From assembly GCF_003391395.1 (NCBI RefSeq), contig NZ_CP024190.1, positions 5,022,001-5,086,000 on the forward strand: a stretch of 64,000 bases of DNA, given 5' to 3'. Below are positions 1-8,990 of the stretch, one piece after another (position 1 is the stretch's first letter; each line of letters opens with the position of its first letter). This DNA is from Mycobacterium marinum. GTDB lineage: Bacteria > Actinomycetota > Actinomycetes > Mycobacteriales > Mycobacteriaceae. Under the pieces are notes generated by a model. That model saw nothing but the letters and a program-made list of their open reading frames with translations. It was not told where the DNA came from and did no database searches. A program made the translations under genes and the position numbers.

Positions 1-655
1 CCGGCCACCCGGTCTTAACAAGATCGGCCACGTGCCGCAACAGCAGCAACCCGTGCCAGGTGTTCTTGCCGAAATCGTGAGCCGGGTCGATCAACACGCG
101 GTCGCGGGCAACTCCGGCCGCAACCGCCCGCTCGGCGGCCGCTGTGACCTCGCGAATCACGTCGTCCACCACGCCGCGGGTAGTCGTACCGTAACTCACC
201 CGGAAGGGACGCGTGCGTGGTCGCGCTCCCCCGGTGTGCGCGCATACCAGGCCCGCACCGAATTCGGCGGCCACCTCCACTATCGCGGGGTCCACCCCGG
301 CCCAGGTGTCGTTGATCAGGTCCGCACCTGCCGCACATGCCCGCCGGGCCACCTCCGAGCGCCAGGTGTCGACGCTGATCACCTGCTCGGGGTAGGCGTC
401 ACGGAGCCACTCGACAAACGGCACCAACCGAGCGATCTCGGTGTCGGGGTCGACGTCCTGGCCGGGCCCGGCCTTGACACCTCCGACGTCGATGACGTCG
501 GCGCCTTCGGCGACCGCTCGATGTACCGCGTCGCGAGCGGCCGCGTCAGAAAAGGTCGCGCCCTTGTCATAGAACGAGTCCGGGGTGCGGTTCACGATCG
601 CCATGATCAGCGGGCGGTCCCCTGCCACCGGGCGGCCACACAGCGTTGCCTGCAC
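1..655 (-). CDS. folP2: dihydropteroate synthase homologue FolP2 (3' end cut by window)
   Basis: Read on the minus strand, the segment encodes a TIM-barrel protein beginning near LIMAIVNRTPDSFYDKG, followed by DVGGVKAGPG and ISVDTW, then NDTWAGVDP and LIDPAHDFGKN. These are the pterin-binding signatures of the dihydropteroate synthase family. The sequence follows M. tuberculosis FolP2 (Rv1207) almost residue for residue as I remember it. FolP2 is the paralogue of the folate enzyme FolP1, and a real DHPS role for it is doubtful in the literature. The start is uncertain: a GTG at 655 gives a short leader before the first conserved strand, and the H37Rv protein has a longer repetitive leader. 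The C-terminal part, including the last barrel strands, lies beyond base 1. The gene is downstream of fadD6 on the same strand and is probably cotranscribed with it. Confidence 0.85.
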   Translation of the reverse strand, partial: MQATLCGRPVAGDRPLIMAIVNRTPDSFYDKGATFSDAAARDAVHRAVAEGADVIDVGGVKAGPGQDVDPDTEIARLVPFVEWLRDAYPEQVISVDTWRSEVARRACAAGADLINDTWAGVDPAIVEVAAEFGAGLVCAHTGGARPRTRPFRVSYGTTTRGVVDDVIREVTAAAERAVAAGVARDRVLIDPAHDFGKNTWHGLLLLRHVADLVKTGWP

Positions 656-744
656 GCCTACATAGTGCCTGGTGCACGAAGAGCCATCGAGCCTGCGTCC
701 ACGGCTAGCCGCGGTCTGGCCCGGCCTCGGCGCGCCGAATCACG

Positions 745-2526
745 CTAGCCCTGGGGCCGCTTACCTGCCGCTACCTCGTCGGGATACGCGTCGTAATAGG
801 GCACATAGCCCTCGCTGCGGCCGGCCAATACGTACAGCGGGTCATCGACGTCGGCGCCGTAGGCCTGCTCGCGCAGCTCAACCTTGCGGCTCTTGAACGT
901 CGTGGTGTGCGCCATCGCCTGCACCAGCCGCACGAACAGCGGCAGTGCGTAGGCGGGCAGCTGATCGTAGACGGCGCGGGCCAGGGACTGACCGTCGAAC
1001 TCGGCGCCGTCGCGTAGCTTGACCGCAGCCATCCCGGCGCGACCTCCGGTGTTGGGCACCTCAACCCCGTAGACCGTGCACTCCTCGACGGAGGGGTCAG
1101 ACGCCAGCGCCGCCTCCACCTGAGTGGTGGCCACGTTCTCGCCCTTCCAACGGAAGGTGTCACCCAGCCGGTCGACAAACGCCGCGTGCCCCATCCCCTG
1201 CGGGCTCATCACGTCACCGGTGTTGAACCAGCAGTCTCCCTTCCGGAAGGCATCACGGACCAGCTTTTTCTCACTGGCGGCCGGGTCGGTGTAGCCGTCG
1301 AACGGCTGCAGCCTGTTGACCCGGCTCAGTAACAGTCCCGGTTCACCGGCAGGCACCCGACGGACCCGACCGGACTCGTCGCGCAGCGGGGCGCCGGTGT
1401 CCGGGTCGTAGGCCACGTAGGCCAGCGGCATCGGCGAGATCCCGGTGCTTTTGGGCACGTTGAAGATGTTGATGAAGGCCGAGTTGCCCTCGCTGGCGGC
1501 ATAGAACTCGCACACCCGGTCAATGTCGAACCGTTTGGTGAACTCACCCCAGATCTCGGGCCGCAACCCGTTGCCGGCGATCACCCGCACCTTGTGCTTG
1601 CGATCGGTCGGTTTGGTCGGCTGGTTGAGTAGGTAGCGGCAGACCTCGCCGATGTAGATGAAGGCGGTGGCGTTGCTGGCGATCACCTCGTCCCAGAAGC
1701 GCGACGCCGAGAACGACTTGCCCAGCGCCAACGTCGCCCCGGAATTGATCACCGAGGACACCGCCACCGTGAGTGCGTTGTTGTGATACAGCGGCAGACA
1801 GCTGTAAAGCGTGTCGGAGCTCTTCAGCCGTAGTCCCAGCCCACCGAAGACCGCCAGGGCCCGAAGCCACCGGTGGTGGGTCATCACACTGGCTTTGGGG
1901 AATCCGGTGGTGCCCGACGTGAAGATGTAAAACGCCGTGTCCTGAGCCTGCACGGCCGACGCCGACGCCGGGTTGTTGGCCGGGGCGGTCGCGGCGAAGC
2001 GCTCCAGGTCTTCGATGGTGACCACCTCACCGGCCGCGCCACCGCTTTCGCTGACGGCGCTGACCAGATCGGACTCCGCCACCAGCACCTTGGCATCGAG
2101 CAGTCCCAGACTGTGCGCCAGCACCTCGCCGCGCTGGTGGTAGTTGAGCATGCCGGCGATGGCGCCACACTTGACGACAGCCAGCATCGCCACCACCGTG
2201 TTGGGCGAGTTGCGCAGCATGATTCCCACGACGTCGCCGGGGCCGACGCCACGCGCGGCCAGCACCGCCGCATAGCGGTTGGCGGTCGCGTTGGCTTCGC
2301 CGTAGGTCATCTGCTGATCGCCGAACTTCAAGAAAACCCGGTCCCCGAAGCGAGCGGCCCGGTCCTGGAACACGGTGCCGATCGACGCCTTGGACTTGGG
2401 CCGGGGCAACAGGCCGGTCACCACCCCCCGCATGATCGACGGCGCGTCGATCAGTAGACCGGGCACCCGCGCAGCGACGTCGGTGAGCTTGACTCGCGTG
2501 CGGACATGACTTTGGCGATCGGACAA
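745..2526 (-). CDS. fadD6: fatty-acid--CoA ligase / very-long-chain acyl-CoA synthetase FadD6
   Basis: A 593-residue ANL-superfamily enzyme that would activate fatty acids to acyl-CoA via an acyl-adenylate. The AMP-binding P-loop IFTSGTTGFPKAS is near residue 200, the YAASEGN motif is mid-protein, and the NTGDVM and DRLGDTFRWKGENVATTQVE hinge motifs lie in the C-terminal third. Length and sequence match M. tuberculosis FadD6 (Rv1206, about 597 aa). This FadD subgroup resembles eukaryotic FATP/VLACS proteins (SCLPLYHNNALTV, ending in YVPYY), which couple uptake with activation. The start MSDRQSHV is the first ATG and aligns with the H37Rv N terminus. It lies 70 nt downstream of the LOG gene and upstream of folP2, so a three-gene minus-strand transcription unit is likely. 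Confidence 0.93.
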   Translation of the reverse strand: MSDRQSHVRTRVKLTDVAARVPGLLIDAPSIMRGVVTGLLPRPKSKASIGTVFQDRAARFGDRVFLKFGDQQMTYGEANATANRYAAVLAARGVGPGDVVGIMLRNSPNTVVAMLAVVKCGAIAGMLNYHQRGEVLAHSLGLLDAKVLVAESDLVSAVSESGGAAGEVVTIEDLERFAATAPANNPASASAVQAQDTAFYIFTSGTTGFPKASVMTHHRWLRALAVFGGLGLRLKSSDTLYSCLPLYHNNALTVAVSSVINSGATLALGKSFSASRFWDEVIASNATAFIYIGEVCRYLLNQPTKPTDRKHKVRVIAGNGLRPEIWGEFTKRFDIDRVCEFYAASEGNSAFINIFNVPKSTGISPMPLAYVAYDPDTGAPLRDESGRVRRVPAGEPGLLLSRVNRLQPFDGYTDPAASEKKLVRDAFRKGDCWFNTGDVMSPQGMGHAAFVDRLGDTFRWKGENVATTQVEAALASDPSVEECTVYGVEVPNTGGRAGMAAVKLRDGAEFDGQSLARAVYDQLPAYALPLFVRLVQAMAHTTTFKSRKVELREQAYGADVDDPLYVLAGRSEGYVPYYDAYPDEVAAGKRPQG

Positions 2527-2596
2527 CCTGATCCCTCGATTCGTTCTCAGAGTTCGGCGGCCAGCCTAATCGGGAGCGAATGGTCGTCAATAGGCC

Positions 2597-3160
2597 TCAG
2601 CCGGGTGCGCACGCCTGCAACGCGTCATCGAGGTTATCCACCACTATCAACCGCTCCATCGCTGTCCGCGAGACGTAGCCGGTATCGGCCAATTCGGACA
2701 GCCAGGCGCGCAGCCCATCGAAGTGGCCCCAGGGATCCAGCACGACGATGCTCTTGTCGTGCATGCCCAGGTATCCCTCGGTCCACACGTCCAACAGCTC
2801 GTCGAGGGTCCCGACGCCGCCCGGCAGGGTGATGAACGCGTTTGCGCGGTCCTCCATGACCTGCTTGCGCTCCCACATCGTTTCGGTGACGACCAACTCG
2901 TCGGCGTCATGGTCAGCCAACTCGCGATGCACCAGCATCTTGGGAATCACTCCGACCGTCCAGCCGCCGTGCGCCCGCGCCGCCGACGAGACCGCCCCCA
3001 TCGCCGAAACGTGGCCCCCGCCCCACACCAACGTCCAGCCCCGGGCGGCGATCGCCGCACCGACGGCGGCGGCGAGCTCCAACAACTCAGGATGTGTCGG
3101 CGCGGCTGCACAGTACACCGCCACTGTCCAACGGCCGGGTTCGTCGCTTTTCGCGGTCAC
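2597..3160 (-). CDS. LOG-family cytokinin riboside 5'-monophosphate phosphoribohydrolase
   Basis: A 187-residue Rossmann-like protein with the diagnostic LOG signature PGGVGTLDEL and the upstream ERKQVMEDRANAFI stretch. LOG enzymes hydrolyse the N-glycosidic bond of nucleoside 5'-monophosphates (cytokinin precursors, AMP-like substrates) to release free base and ribose 5-phosphate. It corresponds to Rv1205, which has been linked to cytokinin production and proteasome-related aldehyde toxicity in M. tuberculosis. The open frame continues far upstream through the divergent neighbour. The GTG at 3160 (VTAKSDEPGRW) was chosen because it gives 187 aa, the H37Rv length, and leaves 87 bp for divergent promoters with the ATPase gene. 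Confidence 0.9.
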   Translation of the reverse strand: MTAKSDEPGRWTVAVYCAAAPTHPELLELAAAVGAAIAARGWTLVWGGGHVSAMGAVSSAARAHGGWTVGVIPKMLVHRELADHDADELVVTETMWERKQVMEDRANAFITLPGGVGTLDELLDVWTEGYLGMHDKSIVVLDPWGHFDGLRAWLSELADTGYVSRTAMERLIVVDNLDDALQACAPG

Positions 3161-3247
3161 ATACCGAAACGTAGACCAGCGCCCCCCACCCCGGACAACT
3201 TTGGGCCCTATCGCCACGCGCACCCTTGACGCCATAAACTCCGGGCA

Positions 3248-5392
3248 ATGCCAATTCGATGGAACGTCCCCCAACACGCGGCAGCCTTGGAGCAGTTGGA
3301 CGTTGCGTTGAGCGACCTGGCGCGCCCCGGCGCTGTCATCCTCGGACCTGACGGCGTCGGAAAATCCACCCTGGCGCGATTGGCCGCCGAGCACTTCGCC
3401 CAACGCCACCGGGCCACCGTCATCCGCTGGGTCACCGGAACCCCGACCGAACGCACGGTCCCGTTCGGCGCCTTCAGCCACTTGGTGGAGATCGCCGAGC
3501 TGGGCAAGCCGGCCGCGTTGTTGCGAGCGGCCCGAGCGTCGTTGGGCCGCAAGGTGCGCCAGGGCGAGCTCCTTCTCATCGTCGACGATGCCCACGATCT
3601 GGACATCCTGTCGGCCACGCTGGTGTACCAGCTGGCGCTGGCCGGCGCGGCCCGGATGATCGTCACCGCCCGCGCCGAGGCCGCGCCCGAAGCCATCGCG
3701 GCCCTGTGGACCGACAACCTGCTGGATCGGATCGATGTCGCACCGCCGGACGGCAAGACCAAGCAATCCGAGCCCGCCGACGTCGACGAGTTCATCGCCG
3801 AGCTGCCCGCGCCGGCCCGAGCGGTGCTCGACTATCTCACCGTCGAGGAGCCGTTGTCGCTGGCCGATCTCACCGTGCTGGCCGGAGAGGGGGCGGTGCA
3901 GCAGGCAGTGGAGTTGGGCGCGGCGGAAACCCGCGTGCGCGGAGAACCCGACGAGCCTGCGGTGGTCTACACGGCACATCCTTTGTTCGCCAAACGAGCT
4001 CGCGTCGCTTTGGGCGACGACGGTGCGCGACAACGCCGCACCGAATTGGTGACCCTGCTGTCTCAGCACCCCAACGAGCACCTCAGCGATCGGCTCCGGC
4101 TGGCGTCGCTGGCTTTGGACACCGACGCTTTGCAGCCGGTGGATGACGTCGTCGAGTCCGCCGAGCAGGCCTTACGGCTCGGCGATCTGACACTGGCCGA
4201 GCGGTTGGCCCAGGCCGCGCTGGATCGTTCGGGGGGACTTCAGGCCCGACTGGTGCTGGGCCAGGCGCTGGCCTGGCGTGGCCGCGGCCGAGAGGCCGGC
4301 CAGGTACTCACCGCCGTGGATCCCGGCCAGCTGAGCGAGGCGGAGCTGATGGCCTGGGCGGTGCCGCAGGCGGCGAATCAGTTCTGGATGCTCGGCGAGC
4401 CGGAGCGGGCCACCGCCTTCCTGCAGACCACGCGCAACCGAGTCACCGATCTGACCGCGCGCACCACCCTCGATGCGTTGACGGCAACCTTTGCCATGAA
4501 CTCCGGAAACGTGCCGCGGGCCATCACGCTGGCCACCGAGGTGCTCGCCGAACCTTCGGCCGACGACACAGCGATCGCTTGGGCGGCCAGCGCCGCCGCA
4601 TTGGCCTCGGCCCGGATGGGCCGCTTCGCCGACGTCCCGCAGCTGGCGCAACGAGCTTCGGAGGCCGAACATCCCGGTTTACTGCGGTTCACCGTGGGAC
4701 TGGCCCAGATCACCACACTGCTGATGGCGGGCGAGGTGGCCCAGGCGCAGGAGCTGGCCCAGCGATTCACCGACTTCGCCGAGCTGCAACAACCGGGCCG
4801 CGCCATCGGCGAGGTGTTGCTCGCGCACGTGCTGATCGTCAAGGGGGAATTCGGCGCTGCGGCTGCGATGCTCGAGCCCGCCGCGGCCGAACTCGAACGC
4901 ACCGGCTATTCCTGGGGCCCGCTGTCGCTGATGTTGTTGGCGACGGCCATCGCGCAGCAAGGCAACATCGCCGAGACAGCGAAAGCGTTGCGGCGAGCTG
5001 AAACTCGGCACGGAACGAAGTCTGCGTTGTTTGCCCCCGAGCTGAGCCTGGCCCGCGCCTGGGCCAAGGCGACCGTCCGGGACCAAGCCGGCGCCCTGTT
5101 CGATACTCGCGAGGCGGCAAGGGCAGCTGAGCGGGGCAAGCAGTCGGCGGTGGCGTTGTGCGTGTGGCATGACGCGGTCCGGCTTGGCGACACTCGCGCG
5201 CTAGCTCCGGTAACCAGGCTGGCCGCCGAGATCGATTGCAAGGTAGGCAATATCGTTGTTCGGCATGCCCGCGCGCTGGCCGACAACGACGCTGGGGCGC
5301 TGGCGTCGGTGGCCGATGAGTTGGCCGCGATCGGCATGCACGCCGCGGCGGCCGACGCCGCCGCGCAGGCCGAGCGTGCCGGCGGCCGATAG
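3248..5392 (+). CDS. STAND-like AAA ATPase with helical repeats (Rv1204c-type)
   Basis: A 714-residue protein with an N-terminal P-loop ATPase module: Walker A GPDGVGKSTLAR at about residues 37-48, Walker B LLIVDDAHD near 110, and a following VTARAEAAPE sensor region. The remaining 450 residues are alanine- and leucine-rich helices spaced like TPR or MalT-type repeats (LRLGDLTLAERLAQAALDRSG, GRGREAGQVL). This architecture is typical of STAND signal-transduction ATPases, but I see no C-terminal LuxR-type DNA-binding domain. It matches Rv1204c by position and orientation. The H37Rv annotation is shorter as I recall (about 560 aa), so start or length may differ. It is divergent from the LOG gene and convergent with dapE. 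Substrate and partner are unknown. Confidence 0.8.
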   Translation: MPIRWNVPQHAAALEQLDVALSDLARPGAVILGPDGVGKSTLARLAAEHFAQRHRATVIRWVTGTPTERTVPFGAFSHLVEIAELGKPAALLRAARASLGRKVRQGELLLIVDDAHDLDILSATLVYQLALAGAARMIVTARAEAAPEAIAALWTDNLLDRIDVAPPDGKTKQSEPADVDEFIAELPAPARAVLDYLTVEEPLSLADLTVLAGEGAVQQAVELGAAETRVRGEPDEPAVVYTAHPLFAKRARVALGDDGARQRRTELVTLLSQHPNEHLSDRLRLASLALDTDALQPVDDVVESAEQALRLGDLTLAERLAQAALDRSGGLQARLVLGQALAWRGRGREAGQVLTAVDPGQLSEAELMAWAVPQAANQFWMLGEPERATAFLQTTRNRVTDLTARTTLDALTATFAMNSGNVPRAITLATEVLAEPSADDTAIAWAASAAALASARMGRFADVPQLAQRASEAEHPGLLRFTVGLAQITTLLMAGEVAQAQELAQRFTDFAELQQPGRAIGEVLLAHVLIVKGEFGAAAAMLEPAAAELERTGYSWGPLSLMLLATAIAQQGNIAETAKALRRAETRHGTKSALFAPELSLARAWAKATVRDQAGALFDTREAARAAERGKQSAVALCVWHDAVRLGDTRALAPVTRLAAEIDCKVGNIVVRHARALADNDAGALASVADELAAIGMHAAAADAAAQAERAGGR

Positions 5393-5419
5393 CGGCACGG
5401 TGGACGCGGCTTCGATGGG

Positions 5420-6484
5420 CTAGGTGCTCAGGTAGCGGCGCAACGTGTCCGCCACAGTGGTGATCGTGGCGACCGGCACTCGCTCGTCGCGGCAATGCGC
5501 CAGATTGGGGTCCCCGGGGCCGTAATTGACCGCGGGGATGCCCAGAGCCGCGAAGCGGGACACATCCGTCCAGCCGTATTTCGCTCGGACCTGCCCACCG
5601 GCAGCCTCAACCAGTGCTTTGGCGGCGGGTTGCGCCAGACCCGGCAGCGCGCCCGCCGCCGCGTCGGTCTGCTCGATCTGCACGTCGAGCCCGTCGAATA
5701 CCTCACGCACGTGCTGCAGGGCGGCCGGAACCGACCGGTCGGGCGCAAAGCGATAGTTGACCGTTACCGAAGCCGCGTCCGGAATCACGTTGCCAGCCAC
5801 GCCACCGTCCACGCGTACCGCCGACAAACCCTCTCGGTATGTGCAACCGTCGATGTCGACGCTGCGCGCCGGGTAGCGCGCCAACCGGTCCAGCACGGCA
5901 CTGAGCTTGTGGATTGCGTTGTCCCCCAACCAAGAACGCGCCGAGTGCGCGCGGGTCCCGGTCGCGCTGATGACCACTCGTAACGTGCCCTGACAACCGG
6001 CTTCTATGTAGCCCGACGTGGGCTCTCCCAGGATGGCGACATCGGCGGACAGCCACTCCGGGAGCTCCCGCTCGATGCGCCCCAAACCGTTTGCCGCCGC
6101 CTCGATTTCTTCACAGTCGTAGAACACCAGCGTCAGGTCGTGCACCGGTTCGGCCACCGTGGCCGCCAGATGCAGAAACACCGCGTCACCGGACTTCATA
6201 TCGGCCGCGCCACAGCCGTGCAGCTGCCCGTCGGCGCGACGGCTGGGCAAGTTGTCGGCCACCGGCACGGTGTCCAAATGTCCGGCCAGCAGCACCCGCG
6301 AGGGCCGGTTCAGCCGGGTCCGGGCAAGCACCGCGTTGCCGTTGCGGATGATCTCGAAGCCCGATGTCTGCGCGCGCAACGCCGCCTCTACCTCATCGGC
6401 GATGCGCGCCTCACCCCGAGATTCGCTGGGGATGTCGATCAGTGCAGCGGTCAGGTCGATCGGGTCCCCGCGCAAGTCCAGCAC
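5420..6484 (-). CDS. dapE: succinyl-diaminopimelate desuccinylase DapE
   Basis: A 354-residue M20-family metallopeptidase-type enzyme. It hydrolyses N-succinyl-L,L-diaminopimelate to L,L-diaminopimelate and succinate in the succinylase branch of lysine and meso-DAP synthesis, so it feeds peptidoglycan cross-linking. Zinc-site motifs are visible: LLAGHLDTVP (His and Asp ligands), GCGAADMKSGDAV, and YDCEEIEAAANG with the catalytic Glu pair. The C terminus has GWTDVSRFAALGIPAVNYGPGDPNLAHCRDE. It matches Rv1202. It is divergent from dapD across a 122-bp region with a large inverted repeat and ends 27 bp from the convergent ATPase gene. Confidence 0.95.
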   Translation of the reverse strand: MLDLRGDPIDLTAALIDIPSESRGEARIADEVEAALRAQTSGFEIIRNGNAVLARTRLNRPSRVLLAGHLDTVPVADNLPSRRADGQLHGCGAADMKSGDAVFLHLAATVAEPVHDLTLVFYDCEEIEAAANGLGRIERELPEWLSADVAILGEPTSGYIEAGCQGTLRVVISATGTRAHSARSWLGDNAIHKLSAVLDRLARYPARSVDIDGCTYREGLSAVRVDGGVAGNVIPDAASVTVNYRFAPDRSVPAALQHVREVFDGLDVQIEQTDAAAGALPGLAQPAAKALVEAAGGQVRAKYGWTDVSRFAALGIPAVNYGPGDPNLAHCRDERVPVATITTVADTLRRYLST

Positions 6485-6514
6485 ACACCAAGCCTAGTGG
6501 GTCCGCCGTCGCGC

Positions 6515-6573
6515 CGAGCAGACGCAGAGTCGCACGCGGCGGCCGCGCCGGCGTGCGACTCTGCGTCTGCTCG
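6515..6573. repeat. perfect 23-bp inverted repeat, 13-bp loop, between dapE and dapD
   Basis: The arm at 6515-6537 (CGAGCAGACGCAGAGTCGCA plus CGC) is the exact reverse complement of 6551-6573. The 13-bp GC-only spacer is GGCGGCCGCGCCG. It fills half of the divergent dapE/dapD promoter region. A terminator is not expected between divergent starts, so it may be a cruciform or operator-like element, or a member of a dispersed repeat family. Confidence 0.85.
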
Positions 6574-6606
6574 CGGGCGTCAGCGCATCTAGTAGCGTGT
6601 CGAGGC

Positions 6607-7551
6607 GTGACTGGAGCAGCAGGCATCGGACTGGCAACCCTGGCTTCCGACGGATCGGTCCTGGACACCTGGTTTCCCGCGCCGGAGTTGACCGAGTCAG
6701 GTACCAGCGCGACATCACGCCTGGCGTTGTCCGACATTCCCGCGGAGCTGGCCGCATTGGTAGGCCGCGACGACGATCGCGGCACCGAGGTGGTGGCGGT
6801 CCGGACCGTCATCGGCTCGCTAGACGATGTCGCCGCCGACGCGTACGACGCCTACCTTCGCCTGCACCTGTTGTCGCATCGTCTGGTGGCGCCGCACGGG
6901 CTGAACGCCGGCGGCTTGTTCGGCGTATTGACCAATGTCGTGTGGACTAATCGCGGACCATGCGCAATCGAAGGTTTCGAGGCAGTGCGGGCACGGTTGC
7001 GCCGCCACGGAGCGGTGACGGTCTACGGTGTCGACAAATTTCCCCGGATGGTCGACTACGTGATGCCCAGCGGCGTGCGCATCGCCGATGCCGACCGGGT
7101 GCGACTGGGCGCCCACCTGGCGCCGGGCACCACCGTGATGCATGAGGGTTTCGTCAACTACAACGCCGGAACCCTGGGCGCTTCCATGGTCGAGGGCCGA
7201 ATCTCCGCGGGCGTGGTGGTCGGCGACGGCTCCGACATCGGCGGTGGGGCCTCGATCATGGGCACGCTCTCCGGTGGGGGGACCCAAATCATTTCCATGG
7301 GCAAGCGCTGCCTGCTCGGCGCCAACGCCGGGCTGGGCATCTCCCTGGGCGACGACTGCGTGGTGGAAGCCGGCTTGTACGTCACGGCCGGCACCAAGGT
7401 CACCACACCCGATGGCATCACCGTCAGGGCACGCGAACTGTCCGGCAGCAGCAACCTGCTGTTCCGCCGCAACTCGGTGACGGGCGCGGTCGAGGTGGTG
7501 GCCCGCGACGGTCAGGGCATCACACTCAACGAGGATCTGCACGCCAATTAG
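6607..7551 (+). CDS. dapD: tetrahydrodipicolinate N-succinyltransferase DapD
   Basis: A 314-residue enzyme transferring succinate from succinyl-CoA to tetrahydrodipicolinate, two steps before DapE in the DAP/lysine pathway. The C-terminal half is a left-handed beta-helix with hexapeptide repeats (RISAGVVVGDGSDIGGGASIMGTL, LLGANAGLGISLGDDCVVEAGLYV). The N-terminal part carries LRLHLLSHRLVAPHGLNAGGLFG, as in actinobacterial DapD. It matches Rv1201c (317 aa). The frame is open far upstream. GTG 6607 (VTGAAGIGLATL) was selected because conserved sequence begins there, only three residues short of the H37Rv start. DapC, the aminotransferase between DapD and DapE in the pathway, is encoded about 46 kb away in this window. 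Confidence 0.95.
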   Translation: MTGAAGIGLATLASDGSVLDTWFPAPELTESGTSATSRLALSDIPAELAALVGRDDDRGTEVVAVRTVIGSLDDVAADAYDAYLRLHLLSHRLVAPHGLNAGGLFGVLTNVVWTNRGPCAIEGFEAVRARLRRHGAVTVYGVDKFPRMVDYVMPSGVRIADADRVRLGAHLAPGTTVMHEGFVNYNAGTLGASMVEGRISAGVVVGDGSDIGGGASIMGTLSGGGTQIISMGKRCLLGANAGLGISLGDDCVVEAGLYVTAGTKVTTPDGITVRARELSGSSNLLFRRNSVTGAVEVVARDGQGITLNEDLHAN

Positions 7552-7605
7552 TGGGGCCGCATGGGCCGGTAGGCGCATGCCGTTGCGGTGCGCGGTTGCG
7601 CACCA

Positions 7606-8106
7606 TCACCACAGGTCCGGCTCGCGATAGAGGTTGGCGGGATCGAATTCCACCGCCCCGCGGGCAGCTTCACCGACGGCGTCGAGGATCAGGTGCAACT
7701 GCTCGACTCCGTCGGCACCGACGCGCTGTTGGATCGCCCGGTCGAGTGCGGCAGCCGCACGCTGACGCGCGGCCAAGTACTCCATCGCCTTTGGCGTCAG
7801 CTCCACGACCTTCTCGCGCTGGTCCGTCGGCGACGGGGCGGTCTGCACGTAGCCGCGATCGCGCAGCTCGGCGACGAGCTTGCTGGCCGCCTGGCGGCTG
7901 ACGCCGAACTGCCTGCCCATCTGCGATATCGTCATAGGTCCTGGCAGCGCATAGAGGGCGAACACATAGTTCATGGAGAAGCGCCGCCGCTCGAAACCCG
8001 CGGCCTCCATGTCGGTGTCAACCCGATGAACGTAGCTCCACCACGCAATCCGCAGCGCCTGGCCGAGCGGTGTTTGCGGCGACCGGTAGCCATTTCTGTC
8101 AGCCAT
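7606..8106 (-). CDS. MarR-family transcriptional regulator
   Basis: A 166-residue winged-helix protein. The HTH is visible in MTISQMGRQFGVSRQAASKLVAELRDRGYVQTAPSPTDQREKVVELT, with the recognition helix SRQAASKLV and the wing DQREKVVEL. The N-terminal helix AWWSYVHRVDTDMEAAG and the C-terminal dimer helices are typical. ATG 8106 (MADRNGYR) is preferred over an in-frame TTG at 8115, which lies inside the operator half-site. Its start codon abuts a palindrome (GGTTGACAAT...ATTGTCAACC) that is repeated upstream of a second gene at 10.8 kb. This suggests autoregulation and control of the divergent secreted protein and its paralogue. The ligand is unknown. Confidence 0.88.
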   Translation of the reverse strand: MADRNGYRSPQTPLGQALRIAWWSYVHRVDTDMEAAGFERRRFSMNYVFALYALPGPMTISQMGRQFGVSRQAASKLVAELRDRGYVQTAPSPTDQREKVVELTPKAMEYLAARQRAAAALDRAIQQRVGADGVEQLHLILDAVGEAARGAVEFDPANLYREPDLW

Positions 8107-8151
8107 GGTTGACAATCTAGCCGATTGGCTCTAGTCTTCAAATTGTCAACC
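8107..8151 (+). promoter_or_regulatory. divergent promoter with MarR-type operator palindrome
   Basis: Half-sites GGTTGACAAT (8107-8116) and ATTGTCAACC (8142-8151) are perfect inverted copies with centres about 35 bp apart. On the plus strand TTGACA (8109-8114) is followed after exactly 17 bp by TAGTCT (8132-8137), a plausible sigma-A -35/-10 pair for the secreted-protein gene. The right half-site would sit over the +1 region. The left half-site abuts the marR start codon. Both promoter and operator roles are inferred. Confidence 0.65.
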
Positions 8152-8299
8152 ATAGATGACAGTTAGGTGGTGAGGATTCCACAACCTGGCATGCAACGAC
8201 CGGCTCTCCCGGCCACCCATGTCAACAAGCCCGAGTTCTTCAGCGTCGACAGCGCGAGCTTTGTTGGGGAAGCCCCTGCCACCCAGAAAGGAAAGTGAA

Positions 8300-8623
8300 A
8301 TGTCAAAGATTCGCACCTTGTCGGCAGGTGTTCTGTGTGCAGTTGGCTTAGCGCTGGCGGGAGCCGTGGTGGCACCCGCAGTGGCGTTCGCGGACCCGGG
8401 CCCAGGCCCCGCTCCGCACCCGGGCCCAGCGGCCCCCGTCCACCCGGGGCCGGCCGCCGCGCCCCATCCAGGTCCGGGCGCCCCGGGAGACCCGATGCAT
8501 CCGGAACCGGGAGTTCCGATGCATCCCGTCCCTCCCCCCACTCACCCGATCTACCACTACGGCGATGACATGACCCACCCGGTCTGGTCTGCCACGCACC
8601 CGGTCTGGGCGCTGGCCCCCTAA
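8300..8623 (+). CDS. small secreted Pro/His-rich protein (paralogue 1)
   Basis: A 107-residue protein starting at ATG 8300 after a GGAAAG ribosome site. Residues 1-31 form a signal peptide: MSKIRTL, hydrophobic core, then AVAFADP with an A-x-A type cleavage site. The mature part is a low-complexity Pro/Gly/His segment (PGPGPAPHPGPAAPVHPG) ending in a conserved tail, HPIYHYGDDMTHPVW then SATHPVWALAP. Tail and leader are nearly identical to the protein at 10930-11337, so the two are paralogues with diverged spacers. I do not recognise the family. The His/Tyr/Trp-rich tail could bind metal, which is speculation. The 5' leader is about 150 nt and also conserved between the paralogues (CCCGAGTTCTTC and GTCGACA segments). 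Expression is probably controlled by the MarR gene divergent from it. Confidence 0.82.
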   Translation: MSKIRTLSAGVLCAVGLALAGAVVAPAVAFADPGPGPAPHPGPAAPVHPGPAAAPHPGPGAPGDPMHPEPGVPMHPVPPPTHPIYHYGDDMTHPVWSATHPVWALAP

Positions 8624-8645
8624 TTGCCGCCTGCTCGGCATCGAT

Positions 8646-8692
8646 GTTCTGCCCCGGTCACTGCTAGCCCCAGTGGCCGGGGCAGAACCTTT
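8646..8692 (+). terminator. intrinsic terminator after secreted protein 1
   Basis: GTTCTGCCCCGG (8646-8657) pairs perfectly with CCGGGGCAGAAC (8677-8688). The CACTG/CAGTG segments extend the stem inwards, and CTTTT follows. Confidence 0.8.
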
Positions 8693-8990
8693 TGCCGCGA
8701 CTGGCGGAGACGTTGGCGGGCTTGCTAATCAGCGTCAATTCCGATTCCGGACACCTCCCCCGCCGGTGAAATGACCCCGTACGGCATCATGACATTCCAA
8801 CCTCCACTCGAACTGGCGCAGACCGACCATCATGGGGCGCTCGGATCCACCGAACTGCTTACCCTGCAGGCGAATTCATTGAAGTGGAGACCGGCGCCCG
8901 GCGGGCCCGCGATCCCGTGCTCCGCGCCAAGGTCCGGGTTGTGTTTAGCAACGGCCAGCACCCGCCGCGCCGCCGGGACGGGCGCGGCAA
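8693..8990. other. non-coding gap, nothing recognised
   Basis: About 300 bp between the terminator and the 3' end of the transporter gene. I see no conserved ORF, RNA or repeat. Confidence 0.5.
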
